A DNA stretch of 64,000 nt from contig OX465282.1 of the NCBI GenBank assembly GCA_949987705.1, positions 37,350,039-37,414,038 of the forward strand, given 5' to 3'. The DNA comes from Thereva unica. Lineage: Eukaryota > Arthropoda > Insecta > Diptera > Therevidae. The notes under the pieces were generated by a model, which had not been told where the DNA came from, did not search any database, and worked only from the letters and a program-made list of their open reading frames with translations. The stretch's first letter is position 1. Every line of letters begins with the position of its first letter. Shown one piece after another: positions 11,324 through 25,200 of this stretch. Position numbers and translations under genes: made by a program.

Positions 11324-11628
11324 GGCCTCGATTCCCAGATCCGACGGGAGGGAAGTGAGTGCGGATTTGACACTTTGCGATTCTCAAATCCGCAGTCCCG
11401 GATTGGTTTAAATCGAAAATTTTGAATGAAAACTCACGCGATAATGACATATACGATGTCGGATTATCTTAGGCGCATTTGTCGTTCAAATCCGCAGAAA
11501 ATTTGTTGCGGATCACACTTTTACCGCGCGGAAAATGTCAAAAAGAAATTCGGGGTTGCGGATTTGAGAATCGCAAAGTGTCAAATCCGCAACTCACTTC
11601 CCCGCCGCCGGATCTGGGAATCGAGGCC
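11324..11628. mobile_element. Foldback-type MITE with ~72-bp inverted arms, AAT duplication
   Basis: The arms at 11324-11395 and 11554-11628 pair over GGCCTCGATTCCCAGATCCG and then through a GAAGTGAGT and GCGGATTTGACACTTTGCG region. The element is flanked by AAT at 11321-11323 and 11629-11631. The two arms make up about half of the 305-bp element and would form a strong hairpin. A 3-bp duplication with GGCC ends suggests a PIF/Harbinger relative, which is inference. Open frames across it are shadows of the repeat. Confidence 0.8.
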
Positions 11629-12099
11629 AATGCTGGGAGCAGCTTCTACATTCCACCATTGAAACCCAATCCCTCCCACCAAGCGCGGGCTATTTTGCCT
11701 CGCAAATTATAGAATTATACGCTGCTGTTTGTAGGTGGAGCTCAACCAATAGTTTCCATGCATTAGTCAGCTACATAGCCTCAAGTGGCCAGAAACGGGT
11801 GTGCAACAAAAGTGCGCGTGACGCGAATTCTTTGTTTTACCCCTGGCGAAAAAGTGCTAATCGTGCCTAAAGAAGTTAACACTTCAAAAAAAAACTTGCG
11901 TTTTCGCTCTTTTTGTAACTTTTCATAAATATGCTTGAATTTTTTCTTTTCCACATTTTCACTTTTAACCGACAAAACTTTCGTTTCCTTCCTTTTCGTC
12001 AATTTAAATCTTCCTCACTTTTAAGCGACAAAACTGTCGATTTTCGTAATTCTTCACTGCTTTCTTTTTTACATTTTTACATTTTTTCGCTTTATCTTC

Positions 12100-12225
12100 T
12101 TCTTCACTGCCTGTGGTGTATAATTTGGTTGGATTCTATATATTTCATCAGTTTTTTATTGATTATTGTCTGCATGATTTTGGAGAGAACAGAAGTAATT
12201 GTTATTGGGCGGTAGTTTAAGGAGT
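12100..12225 (-). pseudogene. Antisense reverse transcriptase fragment (NYRPI region)
   Basis: The minus strand reads 'NYRPITITSVLSKIMQTII', the conserved finger region of Jockey/CR1-type LINE RT, for about 40 codons. It lies 1 kb upstream of the host gene. Confidence 0.65.
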
Positions 12226-13252
12226 CGTTGGCTTCACCTTACCAAATACAAAAGTGCAATTTAAAAATTAGCCAGTTACATATTTTTGTTGAAATTTACC
12301 ATATTTCTGTCTTTGGGTTACAATCCGAATGCATTTGAACATGAAAATAATTTTCTTCCTACAAATTATTTAAAATTTATCGCCTAAAAAACTTAAAAGA
12401 TTCCAAAATAAATAGTTTTTCCTGTCGTAATAAGTATAAAACATTACGGTAGAAATTTGTATTAGTTGTTTTAAAGTTGTCCACAGAAATATTCAGTCTT
12501 CTACATAAAAGTCCGAGCTTCTATCGCACTGCATAAAAAATTTCTAAAAAACGAATAAACATATAGACACATCACTTCATGACGAAATAAATGATATAAA
12601 TAAACCGAATAACTTTATACATATTACCACTGTTTTCCTTTGAGAGATATTGCTTCGAAATTTACTCTTGGCATTCGCCAATGTATACAAATTTATGATA
12701 CAATTTAATTGAGAAATAAAATGGACAAACACCACAGTTTTTAAAAAAAATGGTTGTAAAAATTAATAGATTTTTAGCTGCAACTTCGAGGACATATAAT
12801 AAAAATCTGCTGTTTGATTTTTGGTAAATAAGAAACAAGCTAAAATGTTCCAAAAATCGATTACAATATTTCAACCTTTTGTGTAAATTTTACAATTTTT
12901 ATAAAAGCTTAGTGGAACGTGAGAATTTTTATTTACAAAGATTAATTTATAATTTTTCTACTTAGAATGGCTACATGTCGCCGATCTCAATTCTACTTAA
13001 ACCTACAATATAGGTATATGTACAAATGTATTTAATATTGCTGCGGCTATTGTTTCTGCATGTTACTTGAATTAAATCCATACACAAGCACAAGTTGATA
13101 TTTTTATGGATCACAGCCAAAACGAAATTAGTTTTAAGAAACGTGCCTTTTTCATTATCTAACTATAGCTGAACACAAAATTAATACTATCTATCGTAAA
13201 TAGATTTCCAAGTTTCCTGGTCGTGGATTTGTTGTTAAAGTTTAAGTGAAAC
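12226..13252. other. AT-rich upstream region of the MYND gene
   Basis: No gene or repeat structure is seen. It is the only ~1-kb stretch in the first 30 kb without a recognisable transposon and lies directly 5' of the host gene. It may hold the promoter, but no TATA/Inr combination stands out enough to call. Confidence 0.4.
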
Positions 13253-16200
13253 ATGTCTAACAAATCTAAAAAATGTGCATTTAAGCAAAATGATAAAAAA
13301 AAGTGTAACATTAAGAATGTCTTTGAAAAGAAATCATCAATTTCAGATTCTAATAAAAAAAGTGCTTCGGATATAAATAGAAAAACAAAGGGCGACAATA
13401 GTTGCTGCACTACAATGAAGAATGAAAATATAAAACATGGGCCGGCTCCAGCTACCGAAAATTCTTTGCCTGATGAAATTGATAACAAAATAGTGAACTT
13501 AAATCCTGAGGAAAATCCGAATCCATTAAACAAAATATTTCAAAACGGGTTGGTAAATAAAAATTCCATTATAGAAATGCTGCTAGAAAAGCTTGCTGGG
13601 CATTCGAATCGACCGGTAGATCCGTCTTTAAGGGAAATTTCATACGATTCCGATGAAAGTGACGAGTTTGCTGAGTTTGTATTTTCTCCACGGCGATATT
13701 TTAATTGTTCTATTTGTCAAGTTAGAAATATTATGTTCAGTAAATTGAAAATTATAAGCTAATACTTTTTATATTTCAGTTGTGCAAAAACGATGTTGGA
13801 TTAGGGCTTGTTGCCTGTAAGAATTGTTCTATGACTTTTTACTGTAACCACGATCATATGATACAGGATGAAGAGCATTCGAAGCTATGTTCGATACTAG
13901 CTCAACTTTCGACACAAAGAGGTACTTAATATCTAAATTAGAATTTAAAAATTCTATTTTTTATAAATTTTCTTCATCAAATCTCATTATTTCTAATTCT
14001 TTATTTTGCCATGGCTAGAAACACAATATCAAACCCCTATATATGAGCCATTCATTTTGAAAGTGGTCATTTATTTGTATTAAATTCGAAATATTTAATG
14101 GCGTTTTAAAAAAAGTGGTCGCTGCATACGTTAGGAGTGAAATGTCAAATGCTGCGTTTTTTAATCTGTTCTGCTTCGGAACAGCTTCCACACAAACTTA
14201 TGTCCAAGATAATTTATTATCGAGGACAGTATCCAGTACAAGGGGAAAATTTAAATTTCCCTTTTCTCACATACGTTTTACGCTCCAAATATCAAATAAT
14301 CTAGTCGAAATTTAGTGGATAAAACCGGATAAAACTTTTAGAAAAAAAAAATCAAAATAATTAAAAAATTAAAAACCACGACGTCCTTGTGACAAAAAAC
14401 GAACTAAAAAGTCAAAAACAAGTTTTAAGTACTAAAAAGAAAAAAGCTATAGAAGAAGTTGTTCTAGCAGTATAGTCAATATGTGTATTTTAAATATACA
14501 AACTACAATTTAGTCATTTTGTTAAGAATCACACAACTATCGTATATGTATAATCTGTATTTTTGCAGTCGGGGTAGCTTTCTTCGTCAGAATTTTTTAA
14601 CCTTTTGAAAATCGCGTTCAATATAGTTGTTATATGAATGGTATGTCACGTTGTTTTGCTGTTCACATATTTAGAAGAGCTATTTAACACTATCATAGAC
14701 TTGTCCTCAGAAGAAGAACAATAAGAAAGGTTGTCTACCCTGTCGTCATGATTCCGTTGACGTATTTATCCTCTGTGCAAGAACTGACGATCCCTAATTT
14801 AATTTCAACTTCATTTTTCTAGAGTCTCCGGAAGGTCCTTTGTACTGCTTCGACAATCTATTTTATTCATATAGAGTGCAATGTCGAACAGCAGCTCTAG
14901 TCGGGGAAGGAAGGAACTGCCACAACCTACTCGCGATATTTTTTAGTCCACACAGTACTGTCGCCACTTTGACATCGGGGCATCGAAAAACTGGAGAATG
15001 AAGCTTGAGTGTTATGCCCCTGAAACGAGTTGAATCTCGTCAATCAACCGATGGCATGCGCTTGGTGGAGCGGGGAAGGGCTAAGGAAGGCTATGACAGG
15101 TGGAATCAGGAATGTAAAGAAGGAAGAAGAAAGAAAGAAAGCAATGTAGGTGGGAAAGTGCAAAAGGCGACGGACCGTGGGCCTGGCCGGGATTCGAACC
15201 AAGGACCTCTGGAATGATAGCCAGACGCCTTAATCCTTACTGTTCAATTACAGTGAGAGCGGCGGCGTGCGTTAACGTTGACAACCCGATAGATACCGTG
15301 TATTCTTATGAGAATAGTTTAAATGGCAGCGGCAAACGAGCGTTGCCGTCCGTCGCAACGCGACCGATTTCTATTTTCTATTTTGACAAGCGTTGGCTCA
15401 GTATGCGAAACAATTAAAACCAAAATTAATAAGATTGGGAAACATTATGATGCAAAAAACACATTGGGAACTATCAAAACGGAAAAATCCACTTTGCGAA
15501 ACTACAAAAATGATAATCGATGGAAATTCAAATATTTTTTAATTTATTTTTTTGACGTTCTATTATAATTCTGCCGTCGTTAAACGCTGCTACTGCCGTT
15601 CCTTTACCGACGCTTCATGCCGTCGACGCACGCTGCGGCTCTCACTCTAATTGAACAGTTAAGCTACCGAGGCCCCAAATCAAGAAAGCAATAAAACACG
15701 TCCGTTCGTATTTAATTTCAGTCGTAGATTGATTTTATTTCTTGTACAACTGTAACATTCATTGTCTGTATCTTGTTTGACTCTGCTCCACTGCAATATT
15801 AATTTACTGCTATTTAACGCAGGCGCTGGAAGTAATTGAGTATGCAAAATGTGAAGAAAGATGTTGCCGGTCCATTTTTTGGTCTAATTTTGTTTACCCC
15901 CTTTCCTTTTATAGGCACCTCTACCCATAACTGACATATAATAATGGACGACTCGTCTGACATTATTCCCATATAAATTCAAGGCACCTTAAAGTATAGT
16001 TCTCTCGCTCATCCATAAGCCTCTTTTGTCACCGAACTCAAATTTTGTTTAATTTGTGCATTCACTGGCAGAAATAAAATCAGGCAGTGCCAAAATTGAA
16101 GAATTGAAATTTGACATTCAAAAACTGCAAACTCTTCCATCTTATTAAATATGTTTGCCCCTCGCTTTCAATAAACTACATAATACGGCAACTTTTTATT

Positions 16201-19200
16201 TTGTCAAAATCGCAGCCCTTTAGCTCCAGCGGTTTGGGTTAAACCCATTTTACTCCCCTAGGGGATGAATTTCGAAAAATCGCTCCTTAGTGGAAGTCCA
16301 CGTCGTTATAGGGATGCACCTTCAAAATTTCAGCCCCTTTTAGCTCCAGCAGTTTAGGCTGTGCGTTGTTTGCCAGTCAGTTACTTTTTATACAATAAAA
16401 AAAGTAAAGAAAAACAAACTCCCCTTACAACCTATTGAACCCCATTTCACCCCCTTAGGTAATGAATTTTGAAAAATAATGAAACACGTGTTTTATTATT
16501 TATGGTGGGGAGTATTTTTACTAAGTTTGAAGAAATTCTGACTAAAGAAAAAAATTTCCCCTTACAACTTATTCAAGCCCATTTCATCCTCTTAGGGGAT
16601 GAATTTCGAAAAATCCTGAAAAATGTGTTTCATTATTTATGTTTAGTAGTAACTAAGTGTGCAAAAAATCTGACTAAGGAAAAAAAACCCCTTACAACCT
16701 ATTACCCAATTTCACCCCCTAAGGGGATGAATTTCGAAAAATCCTGAAATGTGTATTTCATTATTTATGTTTAGGAGTATTTTTACTAAGTTTGAAGAAA
16801 ATCTGACCAAAGAAATAAAACCCCCCTTACAACCCTTTTCTCGGTAAAAAGTAGCCTATGTCCTTCTCCAAGGTCTAAACTATCTCTGTACCAAATTTCA
16901 TCAAAATCGGTCCAATGGTTTAGCGTTTAGGCGTGAAAGTGTAACAGAGAGACAGACAGACAGACAGAGTTACTTTCGCATTTATAATATTAGTAAGGAT
17001 TGATGAAGGGAGAAATCATTAAAATTGCATTTATCTTTTTAAACAAAAAATTATTTTGTTTCGAGCTTCTAAATGCGATTATAAAGAATTTTAATTTACC
17101 AAAGTCACTGACGTATATACATGTCAGTGAAAAAGGTTTGCAGCCCATGGAACGAATTGGTGTCACAGGGAAACTATACAAGGAGTACAAACTCCGTGTT
17201 ATCAATTTTCGTCTGATTAATGAGGGCGCCACAGTTACATATTTCCCAAAAAAACATGGCTCATTATATTCATCCAGTTGATGGCCAAGTTCGTTGACTA
17301 CTAGGATCTTTTATGTTTACGACAATTATATAAAAGCAATTATGTCCCGTTCCCATTATGTTTATTAACCCCCTTTTGCTTCGACTAGGAAATAAAGTTA
17401 GTGTTTTTGTCTTAATTAGTATAATTTGCCTCAATAGTACTTTCATAGCAGTACTCGTAATATTTAAGTTATCGATATTATATTCCAGATTACTTATAAT
17501 GTTTGCTAATTCATGAGGGTGGATTGTGGAACTAGATGTTTGTCGCTGAACGTGACCTCATTTAACTTGATGTCGATGACTATACGGCATTTTTGTTTTC
17601 CAGAATGGTCGACATTTTTGGGACTATCCTAGGGTGAATTATAAGGACAGTTGGTTTCTTTTATAATTCCTTGTGAAAGCATTTCAGAAATTTCTTTCTT
17701 TATTTCCTTTTTAGAGAATAGAAGAGATTTTCAAGAAGTTGGGACTTGATTATGCTGATTTCTGACCCGGAGTCGACCAAACATTTGAATTTTTTTTACC
17801 TATTGTGAGCGTTACTATTAGTCTAAGCTCCCATGACAAAAAAGGTCATCGAACACCTCAAAAGTATAAAGTGAGAGTGGCTGAAAAATATGTAAAAAAA
17901 AGCTTAAAACTTAAATCTGACATGGTAAAAAACATTATTTCAATGACTGGCTTATTTATATACATAGGGGACATCTTAAACTTCAGTTGTATTTTTTTGG
18001 AACGAGGTGTTTTGAAATGGCAGTAATCAATCTTGATGCATTGTTGCTGCGCATTCAGAACTAAGTCTGATATATTTAGTAACAAAAATTGTCAGCCAGA
18101 CAAGTTGTAATAGATAGAAGAGATCTTAAACTTTATTTAAAACTAAAAATCAAAGAGGTGTTATGAAGTGCATTTTTATTAAGAAAAACAGTCTTTAAGA
18201 TAAGGTCTGTCAGAAGTTAATTAACAAAAATTGTCAGCCAGACAACTTTTTTCAAAAATGGTTCATTATTTATTACAAATTGTATAAATTTCAAGCAGGT
18301 GTTTTGGAAAAAACAGTCATTATTTTTTAGCTAAATTCAAAAATTCATAAAAAAATAACAATTAACATATTAGTAGGCGGGCGTAACATGTTTTTTTGCA
18401 TGTTTTTCAGCCACTCTTACTTTACTTTTGAGGTGTTCGATGAGGTACCTTTTTTGTCATGAGAGCTTAGACTATATGCGTAGTTTAGAGTCTGAGGCCC
18501 AATAGGAATATTTCGCTTTCGTATATGCTCTACTTCCATCGGCTTTGCATCGCGACTAAAACTAAAATTATTATATTAATTTGAACTAGAGGAATCCAAT
18601 CGTCCAGACCCACTATTTATATTTCTTCGGTTTGAGCTATTATTGTTTCTATAATAGATTGGATTAGTTTTATTTGGTGTATTATAATTATTTCCAAAAT
18701 TGTTGTTATTATAATAATTATTTCTACTAGCACTATTCATATTATGAGTGCGTATTGTAATTGTTATGTGGTCCATAAACTGTATTTTTAATTTGATGAT
18801 ATGAGATATAATCACGACTAATATTTTTTGGATTATATATAAGCCTTCTGTGAGCAATACTTATAGCTCGTTCATTGTCAAAAACTTTTAATTCTGCAAA
18901 TTTATTATAAACTTGAACTAAAGTAGGATTCTTTTCAATATTTCCACGAACTAAACTATCAACTTTATTCATAACAATTCCAACAAAATGGTTATCATTA
19001 TTTTCGGGTGAGTAAATTTTTGGTCTCTCAAGAATTTCTTCAAAGTTATACAACTCATTTAATTTAAAATTTACATTTCTAACTATCTCAATAAGATAGA
19101 GAATTTCATACTTTTACATATGTATGTTCCTACATTCATTAATAAGCTCACAATAATCCTCGCGGTGTCGATTATAATAAATTCCCTACACTGGGAAGTT

Positions 19201-22200
19201 AATAAATAGTACAATTAAATAAAAAAATAATATTTTACATACCTATAACAATTTCATCGATGTTCTGAAGCTGAAGTGTTTAAGGTTCAACCGCATCTAT
19301 AACTGATTGCGGCATACAACTCCATTGAACCAATAAAATTCTAATCTCTTATCCTGTAGCTACCTGCTACCACCTATTTTAATTAGATTGTAAACTACTT
19401 GGCAAACGCAAATGAGCATTTCGTCAAATACTTATTATGTATTGAGCTCTTAAAAGCTGTTGTAGATCGGATTTGACTGGGACCAGTAATATTAAAGTCA
19501 ATTGTTTTGTTCATTCCTTCGCGCACTTCATAATCTATGATTGATGGACTAAAATCCTGATCAAAAATTATATCAAAACGTAATAAATTTAGATGTATGT
19601 ATAATACATAATTTGTGTTTCATTGACCAATTCCCGGTACCTTCTTGACATAGTAGTACTTTGAATTTCGAACATAAAGGACATAGCCTAGATCAATTCT
19701 GTAGTTACGCCCACGCAAGGAGTTCTTCTTTTATTTTCGAAAAAACAATGTTATACTAATAATGCCAATTTTCTACAGGTGGGCATATTTATAATAATAC
19801 CAAAGAATTAACAACAGATGAATTTCGAGCCTTGAGGATAATGACAATGAATAAGTGCCAGCATATGCTAAATAGGGAACTATTACCTTTTGAAAGGGAA
19901 ATAATCCTTTTTCCAAAGATTTGTTGGTGCTGCCGAGAATGGAAAACAAAATGCTTACAGGATTGTTTAATGTGTGGTCAAGTAAGATATTACTTGGTTA
20001 TAGGGGTTGGCAGCACTTAATTTGTTACAAAATTTTTTTCGACTTGATTCAAACTCATTCAATTTCCAGTTGGTATCATGTAAATTGAAACGAGTTTCCA
20101 ATTTCACGTAATTTAAGAAATTGCAGCAGATATCAAATCGATTAAAAAAAATCGCGTGCTGCCAAATTGCGAAAAAGTCGTAACAAACGAATTGCAACAA
20201 TTTACATGCCGCCACCCCAGTTTAACATTAGGAATTAAGTATATTTTATATTTTTAGTTTACGTCTTGTAAAAACTTCTCGCAACATAATTTATTATCCC
20301 ATAAAAAATGGTGCGAATCATTTATATTTCTGAAAAAAATAATAAGTTTTCAAGAACAATTTGGTAAAATTGAAACTCGTTTACCCTCTAAAGTTTTTGA
20401 AAGCTCTTCAAGGTGTAAAACGTCAATGGATGACCTTCTTCGATCACTTTATGATGGTAAATTACTAAAATTGTTCATATTATTGTTATATACATAAATA
20501 ATTATTGCATATCTTAGATAATAGTTTTAAAGATATTTTGGAATACACCGAAATTACGCAAATAGCATCAGGACCGTTAACAGTGTGGTATAGTTTGAGA
20601 CTTGCGCAAATTACTGATTCCTGCAAACTAAATATGCATATTATAGGTAATAAATTATACTATATGAAATAATAAAAAATTTCTTTAAAGCATAACCATA
20701 TTATATAATATAGTCAAAGTTGGTAGACAGTTTTTTGCCGGGGTGAAGGAACTTAGAAAAGACCAAGTTCTTTTATCCATGCAAGAATTAAAACGTTTAA
20801 CTCACTAACAAAACATTCATATTTATTTACAAGTGCAAGATTTGTTGACCTTGTTATGTAAATGTTACTATTTTTGATGAAGTGGGTTTTATTTTGTTTT
20901 TCACATACATACACGAATATAGAACTTATTTATCAAGATAAATTTAAGAAAACTTTTGTTATTACAAAGAACATACATATATAATAATTTGTTTAAAATT
21001 AGCCTTTTTGAATTCCCAAACTTTTGATACGGCCTGATACCTTATCGCCATTCAGACCATGGAATAATTTTGGTACACACATTCATAAAGGTAATTTGTG
21101 TATATATGATTTGTCATTCGTTAAGTGTTGTTTGCAGTTATGTAGTTAATGTTCAGTCAAACTAATGAAAATTTGTTTTTTTTGCTTAGTTCAATTAATA
21201 ATAATCAACAATTTATTTTTACGAAAAATTTGATAATTTTCAATATATATAGGCTAGTTGGGGAGAAGGAAAAAATGCTACAAAATGCATATATGAGGGG
21301 AGATTATTGCTGGAATCGCTTCGTTTTAGGGTTTAGTTGAACACCCTAAGTTTGCCCACAAATTGGTTGGCCGCACAACTTTAACTTATTGTGAATAGAA
21401 TAGGCACATTTATTGCAAGATGTCCGTTCCTGAAAATTAGACTACGTAAACACCACCTTTAAGAATTTTCAGTCCTCTATGTGCAGTTGTTTTCGAGTAA
21501 ATAAATAGTGAAAATAACGTGATTTTCAAATTTTGGAAGCTATTTACAAAATCTCAGTTACACCTAGCAACTTCTAACAGGGGTTATTTTTTAGCGAATT
21601 TCATAACGAAAAAGATAAAGGGGCATGTCATCTCCGACGCGTGACTGGAGTTTAATCCTGAAAATCGATTGTCTTAAAATAATAATGGGCGAGGAACTAA
21701 ATGAACCAATATATTTATTTATATTGATTTGTTATAACGTATTACATAAATTATAATTTTTACTTTTTAGTCTATGATTTTCTGCTTTTTAGTCTATTAT
21801 ATATCTTTCGTCATTTTGGGTTGGCCGCCATTTTGAATTTGGAATGACGCTACACTAATAATTGTACTCTACGTATGCTGCCCTCTCATCTGCTACTCAA
21901 GTCGGTCTTTGATCCGCTTTTGACTTTTTACAAAATAGTCAGATTTCATTTTACCTGAAGTTATACCATATGTGCAAAATTTGAAGTTTATCGGCTACAT
22001 GAAAGTGGGTCACAATCAAGTTTTTCGTTATTTTCTTTATTTTTTTGTTAGAGCATGATTTTTACTACCCATCTATATCTCACACCGTGCTCTATATATC
22101 AAACGATTCTTAAGGAGTAATTTAGTCTATTATGTCTTCCACCATTTTCTGTTGGCCGCCATTTTGAATTTCAAATGACGTTACACCGCTAATTGTATTC

Positions 22201-25200
22201 TACTTGTCATGCCCTTTGAACCGCCATGATGTGGTTTTTACAAAATGGTCAGATTGCACTGTCAAGCAAACTATGCCTATGTGCAAAATTTGGAGTTACT
22301 TACTTTACTTTATGCTCCTTTAATCCCTCATGGGACATAGGGCGGACATAGTTGCCTTCCAGCGGACCCTGTTTGGCGCGATAGCTCTCAGCTCAATTTA
22401 AAGTTGATCGAACCCATACTGAGAGGTTGTGAAGAAATAGGTAGTCGGCCGCTATTTTGAAGCCCCCGTCTTGATTTTATTACGGTCGCATTACAATGCC
22501 AGGCGAACTATGCATATGTGCGAAATGTGAAGTGGATCAGTTTTATGGAAGTGGGTCAAAATTAAGACAAAGGTGTTCTTTGTTAACGATTTTTGTTACG
22601 AGTTTTTTTTTGTTAAAGATTGACTTTTACTCCCCATATATTTTTCATACTGTGCTCTATATATGAAACGATCCTTAAGGAGTAAACTCCAATAACTATC
22701 CGAATGCATACACTATACCAAAAGTTAGCAGGAAGGGAGATATTGAAATAAATATAGAAAAGATGCCTATTTTATTCATAATAATAAGTTATTTGAAAAG
22801 TTCTGCGGTCAACCAATTTATTGACATACTTAGGGTGTTCAACTACACCCTAAAACGAAGCGATTCCAGCAATAAGCTTCCCTATGGGCTAAAAATGCCC
22901 TCACCGACTACGCCTAATATGAAACAAAGCAATTGCGTACTGCGTTTTTCATAATCATTTTCAGTTCTAAATTAATCCTTATTTTTTAAATAATATAATT
23001 AAGTTAAAAGCTTGCTTAAGCTTACAAGCAACATTCTTAAGCTTTATACGCCACATTGCTATAATTACCGCAGCATTATTTAAATATTTCTCTTTTCATA
23101 GGAGTATCAGAATAATTGATAATAAAGTTTCAATCAAATAGCTAGGTTGATATGAATAACCCCCCGAGCCATCACAATTTACAACGAGGTATAAAGAATT
23201 AATGGAAATTTCCATTTGACTTTGAAAATAATCGAATCCTAAAAGATTGAATCCTGTATTTCGCACTATCCCATGCATGCAGGTATAACTTCCTTTACAA
23301 GAAAATACATAAGAAAACCTGGGTGTTACCGGGTGGTAGAACGAAAGATCAGATAGATCATGTGACCGTCAGCCGCAGATAAAGAACTATTGTGGAGAAT
23401 GTCAGTAAATTTAGGGGAGCAGGCATTGGACGCGAACTCCATTTGGTAGTAGCAAGTTTTCTCCTCTAAATCGCCGCAATTAAAAATACCCAACGCCATA
23501 TATCATAGATGGTTTAACATAAAACTGCTGCTTGAAAGCATTAAAAGGCTTGAATTTGCTGTCTTGAAGCGTTCGCCATCTTGAAGGGTTCATTTTCATA
23601 GGAACCTGAAGAAAATAGCAACAATGCACAGCCAATAATAATCACTACTCGTGTCCTATCCAAGATAGAAATAGTAATTGCAATTCATGCATTGGCAAAG
23701 GTAAATCTGCTGGAAAAAATTGTATCCCGCCAGAATTGCTGAAAGCTGACTCAAGCAGATGCGCTACATCCTCTCCTGGAAATAGCATGGAACGGCTGTA
23801 CCTTTCCATGGGGAATCACACTCAAAATATGAAAAGGGAACCTAGCAAAATGCGGCAACTGAAGAGGCATCGGTTTCTTATCTACTGTGTCTTATCCCAC
23901 ATTTTATTATCTAAGATAAGAGAGGCAGTAAACACTTAGAAGGCAGCAAGCTGGATTCAGAAAGGACCGATTCTGCATAGAAATTATTAAGACCTTCAGT
24001 GTAGCAGTCTACTGAATTACGATTGCGAATTTATTTTGCTTTCATAAGACTATAAGAGAGCGGTTGACTTGGCTTATAGCAGTTTTATATGGATGCCTAT
24101 TTTCCCCATTATTCTTTCAAAAGTAGCAAACGACATCCTTGTAGGCTCGGTAGATAGTAGAACAGATGGGTTTTCAACGAAAATCATCAAATCGTATTCT
24201 CTATTAAATTTATATCAATATTGTCAAATTTTACTCGAAAGCTGTTTCGTTTTCGAATCAATAATAATACAACAATAGCTGCGTTCCTTTTCTGCTAATT
24301 TTTACTATTTTTTACTCGTGCGTACTAGCACCTCTTATAAACGAGTCGATAGCACTTGAATTACGCAATTGAAATCCGCTAGAGGGAAAATAACCATTTC
24401 GAGTCTATTGTGAATTATTTTTACTTACGCCAACACCCGCTAGATGGCTTTTATTTATGTTGAACTGATTTGCTCATATAAAAACGTCCATAAAAAAAAC
24501 TTCAGTCGTATAATTATCAAAAACTATTATCTTTCGTTTTACTTTAAAAATTACCTCTGATTACAAGTACTAAATAGTAGAAAAGGAACGCAGCAAATAT
24601 TGAGTGTGTTTCATTTTCTTGGTGTACATACACCAGTGTACTTTGGAGTAGATGGAAAATGCAACGCATTTTTTATTTGAGTGTAGTTTAAAACCTTAAA
24701 ATAAGAATCACAATAGCACTGCTGATATTTGGCAAGTGGGATCTGTGAAGTTTTTCAGGAAAAATAATTTGATTTAAAATGGACTTATTTAATTCTTTAA
24801 AATTTTTTATTTTCTCTGAGATAAACAATCCTATTTTGAATGATAACATCAACAAAAACCGTTCAATAATTTTTATTAACCGAAAATTTTAATGACATAA
24901 CCGAAAAGGTCAATACAATTACCACAAAATTTTTAAGGCGCCATCTGTTGCAAAAAAAATCATAATTACACTAATCATTTACTCCAATATATGAGCTGGG
25001 GTAGTTGGAACTACACCAAACTACACCGGTGTAGGTACACCAGGAAAATGAAACACGCCTATTGTAATAGAGAAGAGCCCCAAGAGCTCAAAAATATGTG
25101 AAAAATTTGGCAACAGAAAGAAGTTCGGCAGGCTTAAGGCTAAATCCAAATAAAACTAATGAAATGCGGATAATTGCAAAAACCTTTGAAGGCACAGCGT

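Larger units (their letters stand above)
17520..19095 (-). mobile_element. Degraded Ty3/gypsy-type LTR retroelement, antisense
   Basis: From right to left on the minus strand there is gag-like sequence (18473-19095), then protease and RT pieces (17520-17818), which is the retroelement order. A 652-bp MITE at 17821-18472 separates them. No LTRs are identified, and the copy is strongly deleted and full of stops. It lies in intron 2 of the MYND gene, opposite to the gene. Confidence 0.7.

Noticed and set aside
11173..11712. Overlapping frames rich in 'PSLPRRRIWESRP' on both strands
   Set aside because: The same peptide on both strands is produced by the inverted arms of the foldback MITE.
13159..13533. 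124-codon minus-strand frame rich in Phe/Leu/Ser
   Set aside because: It is the antisense shadow of exon 1 of the MYND gene. No independent support.
15187..15260. Candidate functional tRNA gene on the minus strand
   Set aside because: A and B boxes exist, but the acceptor stem does not pair and the A box is split by a MITE. Better read as SINE.
17000..17281. 93-codon frame with 'GLQPMERIGVTGKLYKEYK'
   Set aside because: Protein-like composition but no recognised family, no splice partners in the MYND gene phase, and it begins immediately after a dispersed-repeat tail.
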